Positions 25,418 through 33,549 of a stretch of DNA of 64,000 bases are shown here, in pieces. The translations under genes were made by a program, and so were the position numbers. This stretch comes from Piscinibacter gummiphilus (lineage in GTDB: Bacteria; Pseudomonadota; Gammaproteobacteria; Burkholderiales; Burkholderiaceae_C), in the NCBI RefSeq assembly GCF_002116905.1, contig NZ_CP015118.1, positions 3,534,001 through 3,598,000 on the forward strand. The letters are read 5' to 3'. Positions within the stretch are counted from its first letter, which is position 1; every line of letters starts with the position of its first letter. The notes under the pieces are model-generated. The model worked only from the letters and a program-made list of their open reading frames with translations, searched no databases and was not told the DNA's origin.

Positions 25418-26515
25418 TCAGAGCACCTCGAGTTCGCCGTCGATCGCGCCGGCCCGGTCCAGGGCCTGCAGGATCGCCATGATGTCGTCGGGCGTGGCGC
25501 CCGTGCTGTTGACCACGTCGATGATGGCCTGCAGGCTCGCGCCCTTCGGCCACTTGAACATCTTGGGCGCGGGCTGGTCCACCTGCACGCGGGACTGCGG
25601 CGTGACGGCGGTATCGCCCCGGCCGAAGGCATTGGGCTGGCTCACCTGCGAGCTCTCGGAGATCACCACCTTGAGCCCGGCGTGCGACACCGCGGCGGGC
25701 CGCACCGACACACCCTCGGCGATCACGACCGTGCCGGTGCGCGAATTGAAGATCACCTTCGGCGAATCGACCCCCACGTCGACCGACAGCGATTCGAGCT
25801 TGGCGACGAAGGCCACGCGCTGGGTCGGGTTCTCGGGGGCGACCACGGCGACGCTGGTCGCGTCGCGGGTGGTGGCCACGTCGCCGAAGCGGCGGTTGAT
25901 GGTCTCGACGATGTTCGTCGCCGTCTGGAAATGGGGGCGCTTGAGGCTCAGCGTCACGGTGGGACTGGTCTCGAAGTCGGAGACGATCTCGCGTTCGACC
26001 TGGGCGCCGTTCGGGATGCGGCCGGTGGTGGGGGTGTTCACGGTCACGCTGGAGCCGCTCTTGCCCTGGGCGCTCAGGCCGCCCACGACCAGATTGCCCT
26101 GTGCCAGCGCGTACACCTCGTTGTCGGCCGCGCGCAGCGGCGTGAGCAGCAGCACGCCACCGCGCAGGCTCTTCGCGTCGCCCAGCGACGAGACCGTCAC
26201 GTCGATGCTCTGCCCCTTGCGGTAGCCGGGCGGGAACACGGCGCTGACCATCACGGTCGCGACGTTCTTGCTCTTGGCCTCCTGGCCTTCGGGCATCTTG
26301 ACGCCGAACTGCTTCAGCAGGTTGGCGACCGACTGGCCGGACGCCTTCACCTGCGTGCTGTCGCCGCTGCCGTTCAGGCCCACGACGAGGCCGTAGCCCA
26401 CGAGCGGGTTGTCGCGAACGCCCTCGACGCTCACGAGGTTGCGCAACGCGGTGGCGGCATGGGCCGGCAACGCCAGGGACAGCGCCAGCGCGGCGATGGA
26501 AACGAGAAAGCGCAT
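25418..26515 (-). CDS. flgI: flagellar P-ring protein FlgI
   Basis: 365 residues with a cleavable signal peptide (MRFLVSIAALALSLALPAHA). The conserved core is GVRDNPLVGYGLVVGLNGSGD, followed by MVSAVFPPGYRKGQ and a C-terminal VVNSTGATPDDIMAILQALD helix. It builds the periplasmic P ring around the rod, so the cell is Gram-negative. It lies between flgH and flgJ. Confidence 0.97.
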   Translation of the reverse strand: MRFLVSIAALALSLALPAHAATALRNLVSVEGVRDNPLVGYGLVVGLNGSGDSTQVKASGQSVANLLKQFGVKMPEGQEAKSKNVATVMVSAVFPPGYRKGQSIDVTVSSLGDAKSLRGGVLLLTPLRAADNEVYALAQGNLVVGGLSAQGKSGSSVTVNTPTTGRIPNGAQVEREIVSDFETSPTVTLSLKRPHFQTATNIVETINRRFGDVATTRDATSVAVVAPENPTQRVAFVAKLESLSVDVGVDSPKVIFNSRTGTVVIAEGVSVRPAAVSHAGLKVVISESSQVSQPNAFGRGDTAVTPQSRVQVDQPAPKMFKWPKGASLQAIIDVVNSTGATPDDIMAILQALDRAGAIDGELEVL

Positions 26516-26526
26516 CGGGCGGGTCC

Positions 26527-27195
26527 TCAGAAGGGCATCAGCGGGCTGCTGAAGAAGCGCACGAGCCAGCCCGGGTCGTTCGCGTCGGCGAGCGCGCCGC
26601 GGCCCGAATACCCGATGCGGGCGTTGGCCACGCGCTGCGACGACACGCGGTTGTCGGACGAGACGTCCTCGGCCCGCAGGTACCCCTGCAGCCGCACGAA
26701 CTCCTCGCCCTGGTTCAGCGTGAGGCTCTTCTCGCCCCCCACGCGCAGCAGGCCGTTGGGCAGCACCTCGAGCACCACCACGGTGATCGCGCCCTGCAGT
26801 GTGTTGGCCTGCGAGCTCGACGACGTGCCGGTGAAGTCGCGGCCGGCCCCGACGCCCACCTCGGTCTTCGGGTACAGCTTGCCGAGCATCACGGTCGGGT
26901 CGATGGAGATCGAGTTCTCCTTCCCGAACTTCGTGTCGGCCTTTTTCGTGGCCTGGGTGGTTTCCTGCAGCACGACGGTCACGACGTCGCCCGGGCGGAA
27001 GGCGCGACTGTCGGAGGTCAGCGACCACGGCGAATCGACGCGGTAGACCCCGCCCCCCTGCCCCTTGCGCGCCGCCTGCACGGGCACCGGTGGCGGCTCG
27101 CCCGCGGGCTGCCGGTGGTCGGGCTCGGGCTGCACGTAGGCGCAACCGCCGAGCAGCAGCGCCACGAGGGAGAGGACGAGGGTCGCACCGCGCAT
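26527..27195 (-). CDS. flgH: flagellar L-ring lipoprotein FlgH
   Basis: 222 residues from the ATG at 27195; a TTG two codons upstream is also in frame. The signal sequence ends with the lipobox LGGC. The mature protein has FRPGDVVTVVLQETTQATKKA, GSGEF-like strands and IGYSGRGALADANDPGWLVRFF at the end. It forms the outer-membrane L ring. It overlaps the flgG stop region, with the ATG just inside it. Confidence 0.96.
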   Translation of the reverse strand: MRGATLVLSLVALLLGGCAYVQPEPDHRQPAGEPPPVPVQAARKGQGGGVYRVDSPWSLTSDSRAFRPGDVVTVVLQETTQATKKADTKFGKENSISIDPTVMLGKLYPKTEVGVGAGRDFTGTSSSSQANTLQGAITVVVLEVLPNGLLRVGGEKSLTLNQGEEFVRLQGYLRAEDVSSDNRVSSQRVANARIGYSGRGALADANDPGWLVRFFSSPLMPF

Positions 27196-27197
27196 GG

Positions 27198-27986
27198 TCA
27201 ACGCACCGCTTGCGAGAGGTACTGCATCATGCTGTCGGCGGCCGACAGCACCTTCGTGTTCATCTCGTACGTGCGCTGGGCGGCGATCATGTCGACCATC
27301 TCCTCCACCACCTGCACGTTCGACCCCTCGAGCGCGCCCTGCTTGAGCTTGCCGAGCGGACCCTCGCCCGGGTTGCCTTCGGTGGGCGCGCCGCTCGCGG
27401 CCGTCTCGAGGTAGAGGTTGTCGCCCACGGCGAGCAGCCCCGGCGGGTTCATGAAGCTGGCGAGCGTGAGCTGGCCCACTTCGGTGAGCTCGGTGTTGCC
27501 GGCCGTCTTGACGGACACCACACCGTTTTCGCCGATGGTCACCGAGATGGCGTTCGCCGGGATGGTGATCTCGGGAACGATGCTCAGGCCCTGCGCGGTC
27601 ACGAGGCGGCCCTGGGCGTTCACGTCCAGGGCCCCGGCACGGGTGTACGCCGTGTCGCCGTTCGGGCGCTGCACCTGCAGGAACCCGGAACCCACGATGG
27701 CCACGTCCAGCGGCTGGCTCGTCGTCTGCACGTTGCCGGTGGAGAACACCTTCTGCGTGCCGACGAGGCGGGTGCCGTTGCCGAGCTGCACGCCGGTGGG
27801 CGAGACGGTGTTGTCGTCGCGCTGGGCCCCCGGCTGTTCGTTGACCTGGTAGAAGAGGTCTTCGAACATCACGCGGTCCCGCTTGAAACCGGTCGTGTTG
27901 ACGTTGGCGAGGTTGTTGGCGATGGCCTGCAGCTTGGCGTCCTGCGCCTGCACGCCGGTCTTGCTGATCCAGAGGGCGGGGTTCAT
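27198..27986 (-). CDS. flgG: distal rod protein FlgG
   Basis: 262 residues. It starts with ALWISKTGVQAQDAKLQAIANNLANVNTTGFKRD, the rod signature, carries the FlgG-specific GNVQTTSQPLDVAI, and ends in the helix VEEMVDMIAAQRTYEMNTKVLSAADSMMQYLSQ. AAGGAG lies seven bases before the ATG, one of the best ribosome sites in the operon. Confidence 0.97.
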   Translation of the reverse strand: MNPALWISKTGVQAQDAKLQAIANNLANVNTTGFKRDRVMFEDLFYQVNEQPGAQRDDNTVSPTGVQLGNGTRLVGTQKVFSTGNVQTTSQPLDVAIVGSGFLQVQRPNGDTAYTRAGALDVNAQGRLVTAQGLSIVPEITIPANAISVTIGENGVVSVKTAGNTELTEVGQLTLASFMNPPGLLAVGDNLYLETAASGAPTEGNPGEGPLGKLKQGALEGSNVQVVEEMVDMIAAQRTYEMNTKVLSAADSMMQYLSQAVR

Positions 27987-28028
27987 CGAATTCTCCTTGT
28001 TCGGTCGGGGGCGAGGGTCACTCGCGCG

Positions 28029-28757
28029 TCATTCGCGGATGAGGCGGTTGCCCGCCTCGGCCATGCCGTCGGCGGCCTTGTAGAGCTTCATCTGCACCTC
28101 GAAGTCGCGGGTCAGGCTCATCGTGGCCACCATCTCCTCGACGGCCGACACGTTGCTGCCTTCGAGGAAACCGCCACGCACCCCCACCGTGTCATCGGCA
28201 GGAAGTTCGTCGCCTGTACGGCTGACGATCAACCCGGCCTCGTTTTTTGTCAGATCGGCCGCATCCGCGCGCACGAGCTTGAGCTTGTCGATGACCTGCA
28301 TCTGCGTCTGGCCGTCGATCTGGACCGAGATCGTGCCGTCGGCGCCGATGGACAGCGCCGTGTACGGCGGCAGCACGATCGGGCCGCCCTCGCCCAGCAC
28401 CGGATGGCCCGACACGGTCAGCGCGCCGTCGGCGTCGATGGCCATCGACCCCGAACGGGTGTAGGCCTCGCCGTCCTGCCACTGCACGGTCAGGTAGCCG
28501 GGGCCGGCCAGCGCGACGTCGAGGTCGCGCCCGGTCTGGCGCACCGCCCCCTCGCGGCCGGAGATGGCGTTGGCCTGCAGTGCGCCGAGATGGCGCGCGT
28601 CGTACCCGTAGCCCCCCTTCACGGCCTGGCTCGTGGCCAGTTCCATGTTCGCGCGGAAGCCGGGCGTGTCGAGGTTCGCGAGGTTGTTCGCGTGCACCTG
28701 CTGGGCGTGCAGCGCCCGCTCGGCGCCGCTCATCGCGGTGTAGATCAGGGCGTCCAT
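28029..28757 (-). CDS. flgF: proximal rod protein FlgF
   Basis: 242 residues. It starts with ALIYTAMSGAERALHAQQVHANNLANLDTPGFRAN, contains AYTRSGSM, and ends in the axial C-helix VEEMVATMSLTRDFEVQMKLYKAADGMAEAGNRL. It begins one base after the flgE stop, so the two are probably translationally linked. Confidence 0.96.
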   Translation of the reverse strand: MDALIYTAMSGAERALHAQQVHANNLANLDTPGFRANMELATSQAVKGGYGYDARHLGALQANAISGREGAVRQTGRDLDVALAGPGYLTVQWQDGEAYTRSGSMAIDADGALTVSGHPVLGEGGPIVLPPYTALSIGADGTISVQIDGQTQMQVIDKLKLVRADAADLTKNEAGLIVSRTGDELPADDTVGVRGGFLEGSNVSAVEEMVATMSLTRDFEVQMKLYKAADGMAEAGNRLIRE

Positions 28758-28758
28758 G

Positions 28759-29946
28759 TCAGACCGCTTGCATCAGGGCCTGGACCATCTGGTTCTCGGT
28801 CGAGATGACCTTCGCGTTGGCCTGGTAGTTGCGCTGCGCCGACATCAGGCCCACGAGTTCCGCGGTGATGTCCACGTTCGACTGCTCCACCGCGCCCGAG
28901 GTCAGCGTGCCGGCCATGCCGCTGCCGGGGGCGAAGTACAGCGGTGTGCCCGACGCGTTCGACGTGGTCCAGCTCGTGCCGCTCACGGCGATCAGCGCGC
29001 CTTCGTCGGGGAACGTGGCGAGGGCCAGGGTGCCCACGACCTGCTTCTCGTTGTTGCTGTACTTGGCCACGACCTGGCCCTCGTCGTTGATCTCCACGTC
29101 GATCAGGGTGCCGGAGGCATAGCCGTTGGCGCTGTTGGCGGACGTGGTGGCCTCGCCCGAGTAGCTCGTGCTGCCGGCGTAGTCCATCGTGACGGCGAAC
29201 GGCGCGGCGCCGGCCGGGGTGGGCAGCGCCACGGCCACCGGCGCGGCGGGCGTCGAGAGCTTGCCGTCGGTGCCGAAGTTCAGCGTGCTGGTGCCGGGCA
29301 CCGCGGCGCCGTCCATCGTGTAGTGCACCGTGACCTGGTTCGTGCCGGTCTTGACGAAGTACTGGGTGACGCTGTGCTGGGCGCCCAGCGAGTCGTACAC
29401 CACCGACACCATCGAGCCGTTGAAGCTGCGCGGCTCGGCCGGATCGAACACCGCGACGGTCGGGGTGGTCCAGTCGGACGACAGGTTGCCGGTGTACTTC
29501 ATCTGCGTGGAGGCCTGCGCGGCGATCTGGCCCGTCGGGACCTGCAGGTCGCCCATCGGGCCGAGGGCCGTGCTGCCCGGGATGGCGGCGAAGCCCTGGG
29601 CGCGGCGGCCGAGGCTGTCGATGATGTAGCCTTCCTTGTCCTTCGAGAAGATGCCGACGCGGTGGTACAGCGTGTTGCCGGCGCTGTCGCGGCTCGTGAA
29701 GAAGCCGCGGCCCTGGATGGACGCATCCATGCCCCGGCCGGTCGTCAGCACGCTGCCACCGGCGCTGATGCTCTGCGTGAGCGAACCCACTTCCGAACCC
29801 GTGCTCTGCGTGCCGGCGTACGTCGACGTGAAGTTCACGCGGCTCGACTTGAAGCCGTAGGTGCCGGAGTTGGCGATGTTGTTCGAGATGGTGTCGAGCT
29901 GGGCGTTGACCGAGTTGATGCCGGACAGGGCGATGTCGAAGCTCAT
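28759..29946 (-). CDS. flgE: flagellar hook protein FlgE
   Basis: 395 residues. The N-terminus is MSFDIALSGINSVNAQLDTISNNIANSGTYGFKSSR, followed by a Thr/Ser/Gly-rich variable middle and the C-helix NVDITAELVGLMSAQRNYQANAKVISTENQMVQALMQ. AAGGGAAA is placed before the ATG. The hook is the universal joint whose length would be measured by FliK. Confidence 0.97.
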   Translation of the reverse strand: MSFDIALSGINSVNAQLDTISNNIANSGTYGFKSSRVNFTSTYAGTQSTGSEVGSLTQSISAGGSVLTTGRGMDASIQGRGFFTSRDSAGNTLYHRVGIFSKDKEGYIIDSLGRRAQGFAAIPGSTALGPMGDLQVPTGQIAAQASTQMKYTGNLSSDWTTPTVAVFDPAEPRSFNGSMVSVVYDSLGAQHSVTQYFVKTGTNQVTVHYTMDGAAVPGTSTLNFGTDGKLSTPAAPVAVALPTPAGAAPFAVTMDYAGSTSYSGEATTSANSANGYASGTLIDVEINDEGQVVAKYSNNEKQVVGTLALATFPDEGALIAVSGTSWTTSNASGTPLYFAPGSGMAGTLTSGAVEQSNVDITAELVGLMSAQRNYQANAKVISTENQMVQALMQAV

Positions 29947-29957
29947 GGGATTTCCCT

Positions 29958-30626
29958 TCAGTTGGTGGCGGCCTGCAGGCGGCCATTGAAACGGGTGACG
30001 GAGTCGGGAGCGACTTCGCCGAGGTGGCTGACGTTCAGCACGACGCCGCCGGCCATCGAGAGCTTGACGCTCTCGAGCGTGCCGGCGATCTCGATGCGGG
30101 GTTTCTGTTCGGCCGAGGTCTCGACCTTCATCGTGTAGCTGCCGGGCTTCAAGCCCAGCTTGGCCGGGTCGATCGAGAAGGCGGCTTCGCCGGGGGGGAG
30201 CGTGCCGAGGGTGATGCGGGTCTCGGCCCCGTCGGCGGCCTTGAGCACCACGGCGGTGGTGGCGCTCGCGTTCTCGAGCGTGACGACGCCGTCGATCTTC
30301 TCGGTGCCGACGGTGACCTTGTCGGTGTTGATCATCAACTGCGAGCCCACCTGCGAACCGAGGGACAGCACCTGCATGCTTTCCATCATCGAGGCCGAGG
30401 CGGCGCCCTGGCGGGCCAGGTTCTGAAGCGACTCGGTCTGGCTCAGCTGCGTGAGCTGGTTGACGAAGGCGCTCGGGTCCTGCGGTTCGAGCGGGTTCTG
30501 GTTGCGGATCTGGGCCACGAGCAGCGTGGTGAACAGCGTGGAGAGCTCGCCGTTGCCGCTGATGGCGTTGGAAACCGCGCCCGAGGAGCCGGACGTGTTG
30601 GTCGTGCCGTTGAGCAAGGTGGTCAT
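29958..30626 (-). CDS. flgD: hook-cap (scaffolding) protein FlgD
   Basis: 222 residues. The conserved N-terminal region is FTTLLVAQIRNQNPLEPQDPSAFVNQLTQLSQTESLQN, then the FLgD tudor/Ig-like part with TRITLGTLPPGEAAFSID. It caps the growing hook and is discarded afterwards. It lies four bases downstream of flgC. Confidence 0.96.
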   Translation of the reverse strand: MTTLLNGTTNTSGSSGAVSNAISGNGELSTLFTTLLVAQIRNQNPLEPQDPSAFVNQLTQLSQTESLQNLARQGAASASMMESMQVLSLGSQVGSQLMINTDKVTVGTEKIDGVVTLENASATTAVVLKAADGAETRITLGTLPPGEAAFSIDPAKLGLKPGSYTMKVETSAEQKPRIEIAGTLESVKLSMAGGVVLNVSHLGEVAPDSVTRFNGRLQAATN

Positions 30627-30630
30627 GGGG

Positions 30631-31041
30631 TCAGCCTTCGCCGAGTTTCAGCAGCGATTGCTGCATGGTTTTCACACGGCTCATCACCTCGACGTTCGTC
30701 TCGAACGCACGCGATGCGGCCATCATGTCGGTCATCTCCGCCACGGGATTGACGTTGGGGTAGAACACGGTGCCGTCCTCGTTGGCGAGCGGATGGCCCG
30801 GCTCGTGCGCGCGGCGCACGGGCTCGGTGCTCTGCACCACGTCGAGCACCTGCACGCCGGCGCCGGCGCCCGTGGTGTCGCCCATCACGGCGGCGAACAC
30901 GGGCTTGCGGGCGCGGTAGGCGTCGCCTTCCACGCCGGAGGCGGACTGGGCGTTCGCGAGGTTGCTCGCGATGGTGTTGAGGCGGACCGACTGGGCGTTC
31001 ATGGCCGAGCCGGCGATCTGGGCGATGTTGCGGAAGGTCAT
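30631..31041 (-). CDS. flgC: proximal rod protein FlgC
   Basis: 136 residues. It has IAGSAMNAQSVRLNTIASNLANAQSASG at the start, the proximal-rod segment VFYPNVNPVAEMTDMMAASRAFETNVEVMSRVKTM and an end typical of FlgC. It is separated from flgB by four bases. Confidence 0.96.
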   Translation of the reverse strand: MTFRNIAQIAGSAMNAQSVRLNTIASNLANAQSASGVEGDAYRARKPVFAAVMGDTTGAGAGVQVLDVVQSTEPVRRAHEPGHPLANEDGTVFYPNVNPVAEMTDMMAASRAFETNVEVMSRVKTMQQSLLKLGEG

Positions 31042-31045
31042 GGGG

Positions 31046-31414
31046 TCACTGTCCGTTGATGGCTTTCGCCAGGCCGCGGAGCTTCATGTTGACGAACGTG
31101 AGGCTCGTCTGAAAATCCGACGAGTTCTGGGAGAACGCGGCCTGTTCGCTGCCGAGTTCGACGGTGTTGCCATCCTGCGAGGCGTGGTTCGGGACGCGGT
31201 AGAGCGCCTCGGCGTCGCCGTCGGTGTCCAGGCTCAGGCCGGTGGCGTCGTCGGCCATCGAGCGCTTCAGGGCCGAGGCGAAGTCGATGTCGCGCGCCTG
31301 GTAACCCGGGGTGCTCTCGTTGGCGATGTTCGCGGCGAGAATCCGGGTGCGTTCCGCCCGCAGCCGCAGCGCGTCGGGATGCACACCCAAAGCCTTGTCA
31401 AAATCGATGCCCAT
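31046..31414 (-). CDS. flgB: proximal rod protein FlgB
   Basis: 122 residues. GIDFDKALGVHPDALRLRAERTRILAANIANESTPGYQARD is the FlgB signature and fixes the start at 31414. It is the first gene of the flgBCDEFGHIJKL operon. Immediately upstream is an unusually perfect Shine-Dalgarno that overlaps the divergent flgA start. Any promoter must lie inside flgA; I could not identify it. Confidence 0.96.
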   Translation of the reverse strand: MGIDFDKALGVHPDALRLRAERTRILAANIANESTPGYQARDIDFASALKRSMADDATGLSLDTDGDAEALYRVPNHASQDGNTVELGSEQAAFSQNSSDFQTSLTFVNMKLRGLAKAINGQ

Positions 31415-32120
31415 GGATCACCTCCGGTTCAAGTTTTCAATCGGCGCCGCGCTCGGCGCCGTCGTGTTGCAGGTGGCGGCCGCCGAGCCGCGCGGCGTGG
31501 AGCCGCAGCTGCTCGACGCGGCGCGCGAGGTGCTCGACACCCGGGCCGACCGCGAGGGCTGGCTCGAGCCGCAGTTCGAAGTGGTGCTGCAGCGGCCGCG
31601 CACGCCGCTGCTGCCGTGCCGCAAGCCGCTCGCCATCGAGCCCGTCGACACGCGGCAGGCGAGCCGGCTGCGCCTGGCGGCGCGCTGTCCCGACGCCGAG
31701 GGCTGGGAGCAGACGTTCACGCTGAAGGCCACCGTGTCGGCCAAGGTCGCCATCGCGGCCACGGCGGTGCCGTCGGGCAAGGCGCTTTCGGACGCCGACG
31801 TGGCCACCGAACGGCGCGACATCACGTCGCTGCCCGACGCGATCTCCGACCCGGCCACGGCCGTGGGGCAGTCGAGCCGGCGCGCCTTGCGCAGCGGCGA
31901 CGTCCTGCGGGCGGCCTGGCTGTCGGCGCCGGTGCTGGTCAAGCGGGGCGACAGCGTGCGGATCGTCGCGCAGCGCGACGGCATCACGGTCACCGTGGCC
32001 GGCGAGGCCCAGGAAAGCGGCGCGCGCGGCGCCGTCGTGCGGGTGCGCAACAGCGGCAACGGGAAGGTGATCCGCGCGCGGGTCGTCGACGAGGGCACGG
32101 TGCAGCCGGCCGACTTGTAG
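31413..32120 (+). CDS. flgA: P-ring assembly chaperone FlgA
   Basis: 235 residues from the ATG at 31413. A signal peptide precedes AAAEPRGVEP, then come a cysteine pair (PCRK and ARCPD) and the SAF-domain end with VLVKRGDSVRIVAQRDGITVTVAGEAQESG. It helps FlgI assemble in the periplasm. It is the only flagellar gene of the main locus on the plus strand. Its start codon overlaps that of flgB on the other strand, and no Shine-Dalgarno precedes it, so the exact start (31407 is also possible) is uncertain. Confidence 0.92.
   Translation: MDHLRFKFSIGAALGAVVLQVAAAEPRGVEPQLLDAAREVLDTRADREGWLEPQFEVVLQRPRTPLLPCRKPLAIEPVDTRQASRLRLAARCPDAEGWEQTFTLKATVSAKVAIAATAVPSGKALSDADVATERRDITSLPDAISDPATAVGQSSRRALRSGDVLRAAWLSAPVLVKRGDSVRIVAQRDGITVTVAGEAQESGARGAVVRVRNSGNGKVIRARVVDEGTVQPADL
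31415..31427 (-). promoter_or_regulatory. exact-complement Shine-Dalgarno of flgB inside flgA codons
   Basis: Minus-strand CCGGAGGTGATCC ends directly before the flgB ATG. GGAGGTGATCC is the full complement of the 16S rRNA 3' tail, with the GGAGG core six bases from the start codon. The same bases are codons 2-5 of flgA on the plus strand. Confidence 0.8.
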
Positions 32121-32124
32121 CCGT

Positions 32125-32823
32125 TCATCGCTTGCCCCCCATCACGGACCGGGCCACGCCGGTCAGTTTGTCCGCATAGGCCGGGTCGGTGGCGTAGCCG
32201 CCGCGGGCCAGCCCCTCGGCGAACGCGCGGGCATCGCTGCCGGTGTTGAGGGCGCCGCGGTAGCGCGGGTTGTCGAGCAGCACCTGGGCGTAGTCGCGGA
32301 AGGCGGCCGTCGCGTCCGGGTAGCTGCGGAACCGTTCGGTGCGGGGCACGGCCACGCCGTCTTCCACCTCGGTGGTGCGGGCGGCGGCCACGTCGCCGGT
32401 CCAGCCACCGGTGGCCTTGATGCCGAACACGTTGTGCGTGGTGGAGCCGTCGGCCTGCAGCAGCGGCTTGCGGCCCCAGCCCGACTCCAGCGCGGCGTGG
32501 GCCACCACCAGCTCGGGGGCCACGCCGAGCTGGCGGGCGGCTTCCTCGGCGGCGGGTGTCACGCCGGCCACGAAGGCGGCCTGGTCGCCGCTGAAGGACG
32601 GCGACGCGGCGGCCGTGACCGCGTCGCGCACGCGCTGGCCTTCGAGGGTCAGCATCGGGGCGGCGGGCATCGACGGGCCGGAGCCGTTCGCGATGAAGTC
32701 CTCGACCTCGCCGCGCACGTCACCGTACAGCGCGCCGAAGCCGCGGCCGCCACCGGCCGCGGCCAGGGGTGTCGTGGCCGCGGTGGGGGCCGTGGGGCGG
32801 ATCGCGAGGTCAGGCCGGATCAT
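32125..32823 (-). CDS. stand-alone flagellar glucosaminidase (FlgJ C-terminal domain, GH73)
   Basis: 232 residues. About 80 linker-like residues are followed by the glucosaminidase domain: APELVVAHAALESGWGRKP with the catalytic Glu, NVFGIKATGGW, then FRSYPDATAAFRDYAQVLLDNPRY. This corresponds to the muramidase half of dual-domain FlgJ, which is absent from the flgJ at 25034. There is no signal peptide, so export by the flagellar secretion apparatus is likely, as for FlgJ. The start overlaps flgN by 14 bases; its stop converges with flgA with four bases between. Confidence 0.9.
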   Translation of the reverse strand: MIRPDLAIRPTAPTAATTPLAAAGGGRGFGALYGDVRGEVEDFIANGSGPSMPAAPMLTLEGQRVRDAVTAAASPSFSGDQAAFVAGVTPAAEEAARQLGVAPELVVAHAALESGWGRKPLLQADGSTTHNVFGIKATGGWTGDVAAARTTEVEDGVAVPRTERFRSYPDATAAFRDYAQVLLDNPRYRGALNTGSDARAFAEGLARGGYATDPAYADKLTGVARSVMGGKR

Positions 32824-33229
32824 AGGTCGTGGCCTCGCCGTGCATCACGCGCTGCATCAGGCTGTGCTGGTCCATCATCAGCTGGCAGTTGCGCGCGTTC
32901 AGGCGCTTGCTTTCGCGCACCAGGTCCTCGAGCGCGTGCCAGCCCGATTCGAGCGCCTCGCGGCGCGCACCGTCGAGCAGCTTGAACACGCCGGTCATCG
33001 GCACGCCGTCGCCCAGCATCCCGCGCACCAGCGTGTTCCGCTCGCGCCGGCTGGCGTCGAGCGTGACGACCAGTTCGGTCACGCCGTTGGCGAGTTCGGA
33101 CAGCTCCACCGCGTCGTGCTGCAGGGCCGCCTTGAACTGCGACTCCAGCAGGCGCACCAGCTCGCGGTAGCGCTGGATGTCCGCACCGACCCCCTGCATC
33201 AGCCGGGTCAGCGCCGGGCCGTGGCTCAT
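32810..33229 (-). CDS. flgN: FlgN export chaperone for FlgK/FlgL
   Basis: 139 residues, predominantly helical: ADIQRYRELVRLLESQFKAALQHDAVELSELANG, then LDASRRERNTLV and a C-terminal RLNARNCQLMMDQHSLMQRVM, the pattern of FlgN family chaperones. The ATG overlaps the flgM stop (ATGA). It would bind FlgK and FlgL, both encoded in the next operon. Confidence 0.88.
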   Translation of the reverse strand: MSHGPALTRLMQGVGADIQRYRELVRLLESQFKAALQHDAVELSELANGVTELVVTLDASRRERNTLVRGMLGDGVPMTGVFKLLDGARREALESGWHALEDLVRESKRLNARNCQLMMDQHSLMQRVMHGEATTYDPA

Positions 33230-33504
33230 CGCGAACCTCCGTGGAAGCGCTCGATCAGGCCGGCGAGGCGGGCCGGGTTGAACGGCAGCTCGCCCTTGGC
33301 CAGTGCATCGCGCAGCGCGGCGACCTTGGCCTCGTCGATCTCGGGCATGTCGCGCATCGCGGCGAGCGCCGGCTGCAGCGTGCTGCTCTGCAGCGCGGCG
33401 GCGGACGGCTTCGCGGCGACCGGGGCGGTCTCGGCGACCGACGTGTCGGCCACGGCCGGGGCGGCGACGCCCTGGGGCTGGAGGGGGGAGCCTGAAATTC
33501 TCAT
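33226..33504 (-). CDS. flgM: anti-sigma-28 factor FlgM
   Basis: 92 residues. The N-terminal half is low complexity and probably disordered (MRISGSPLQPQGVAAP). The C-terminal half carries the sigma-binding pattern DEAKVAALRDALAKGELPFNPARLAGLIERF. The ATG at 33504 has AGAGG upstream and is preferred to 33531. FlgM would hold the locally encoded FliA inactive until hook completion allows its export. Confidence 0.88.
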   Translation of the reverse strand: MRISGSPLQPQGVAAPAVADTSVAETAPVAAKPSAAALQSSTLQPALAAMRDMPEIDEAKVAALRDALAKGELPFNPARLAGLIERFHGGSR

Positions 33505-33549
33505 GCGAGAGCCTCTGGGTCTGGTTTGCATGGGGGATGCACTCGCGGG

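Noticed and set aside
23270..27046. 1258-codon plus-strand ORF opposite flgI-flgL
   Set aside because: It is antisense to five well-supported flagellar genes, is His/Arg/Gly/Val-rich with no domains, and arises because GC-rich codon bias suppresses stops in the complementary frame.
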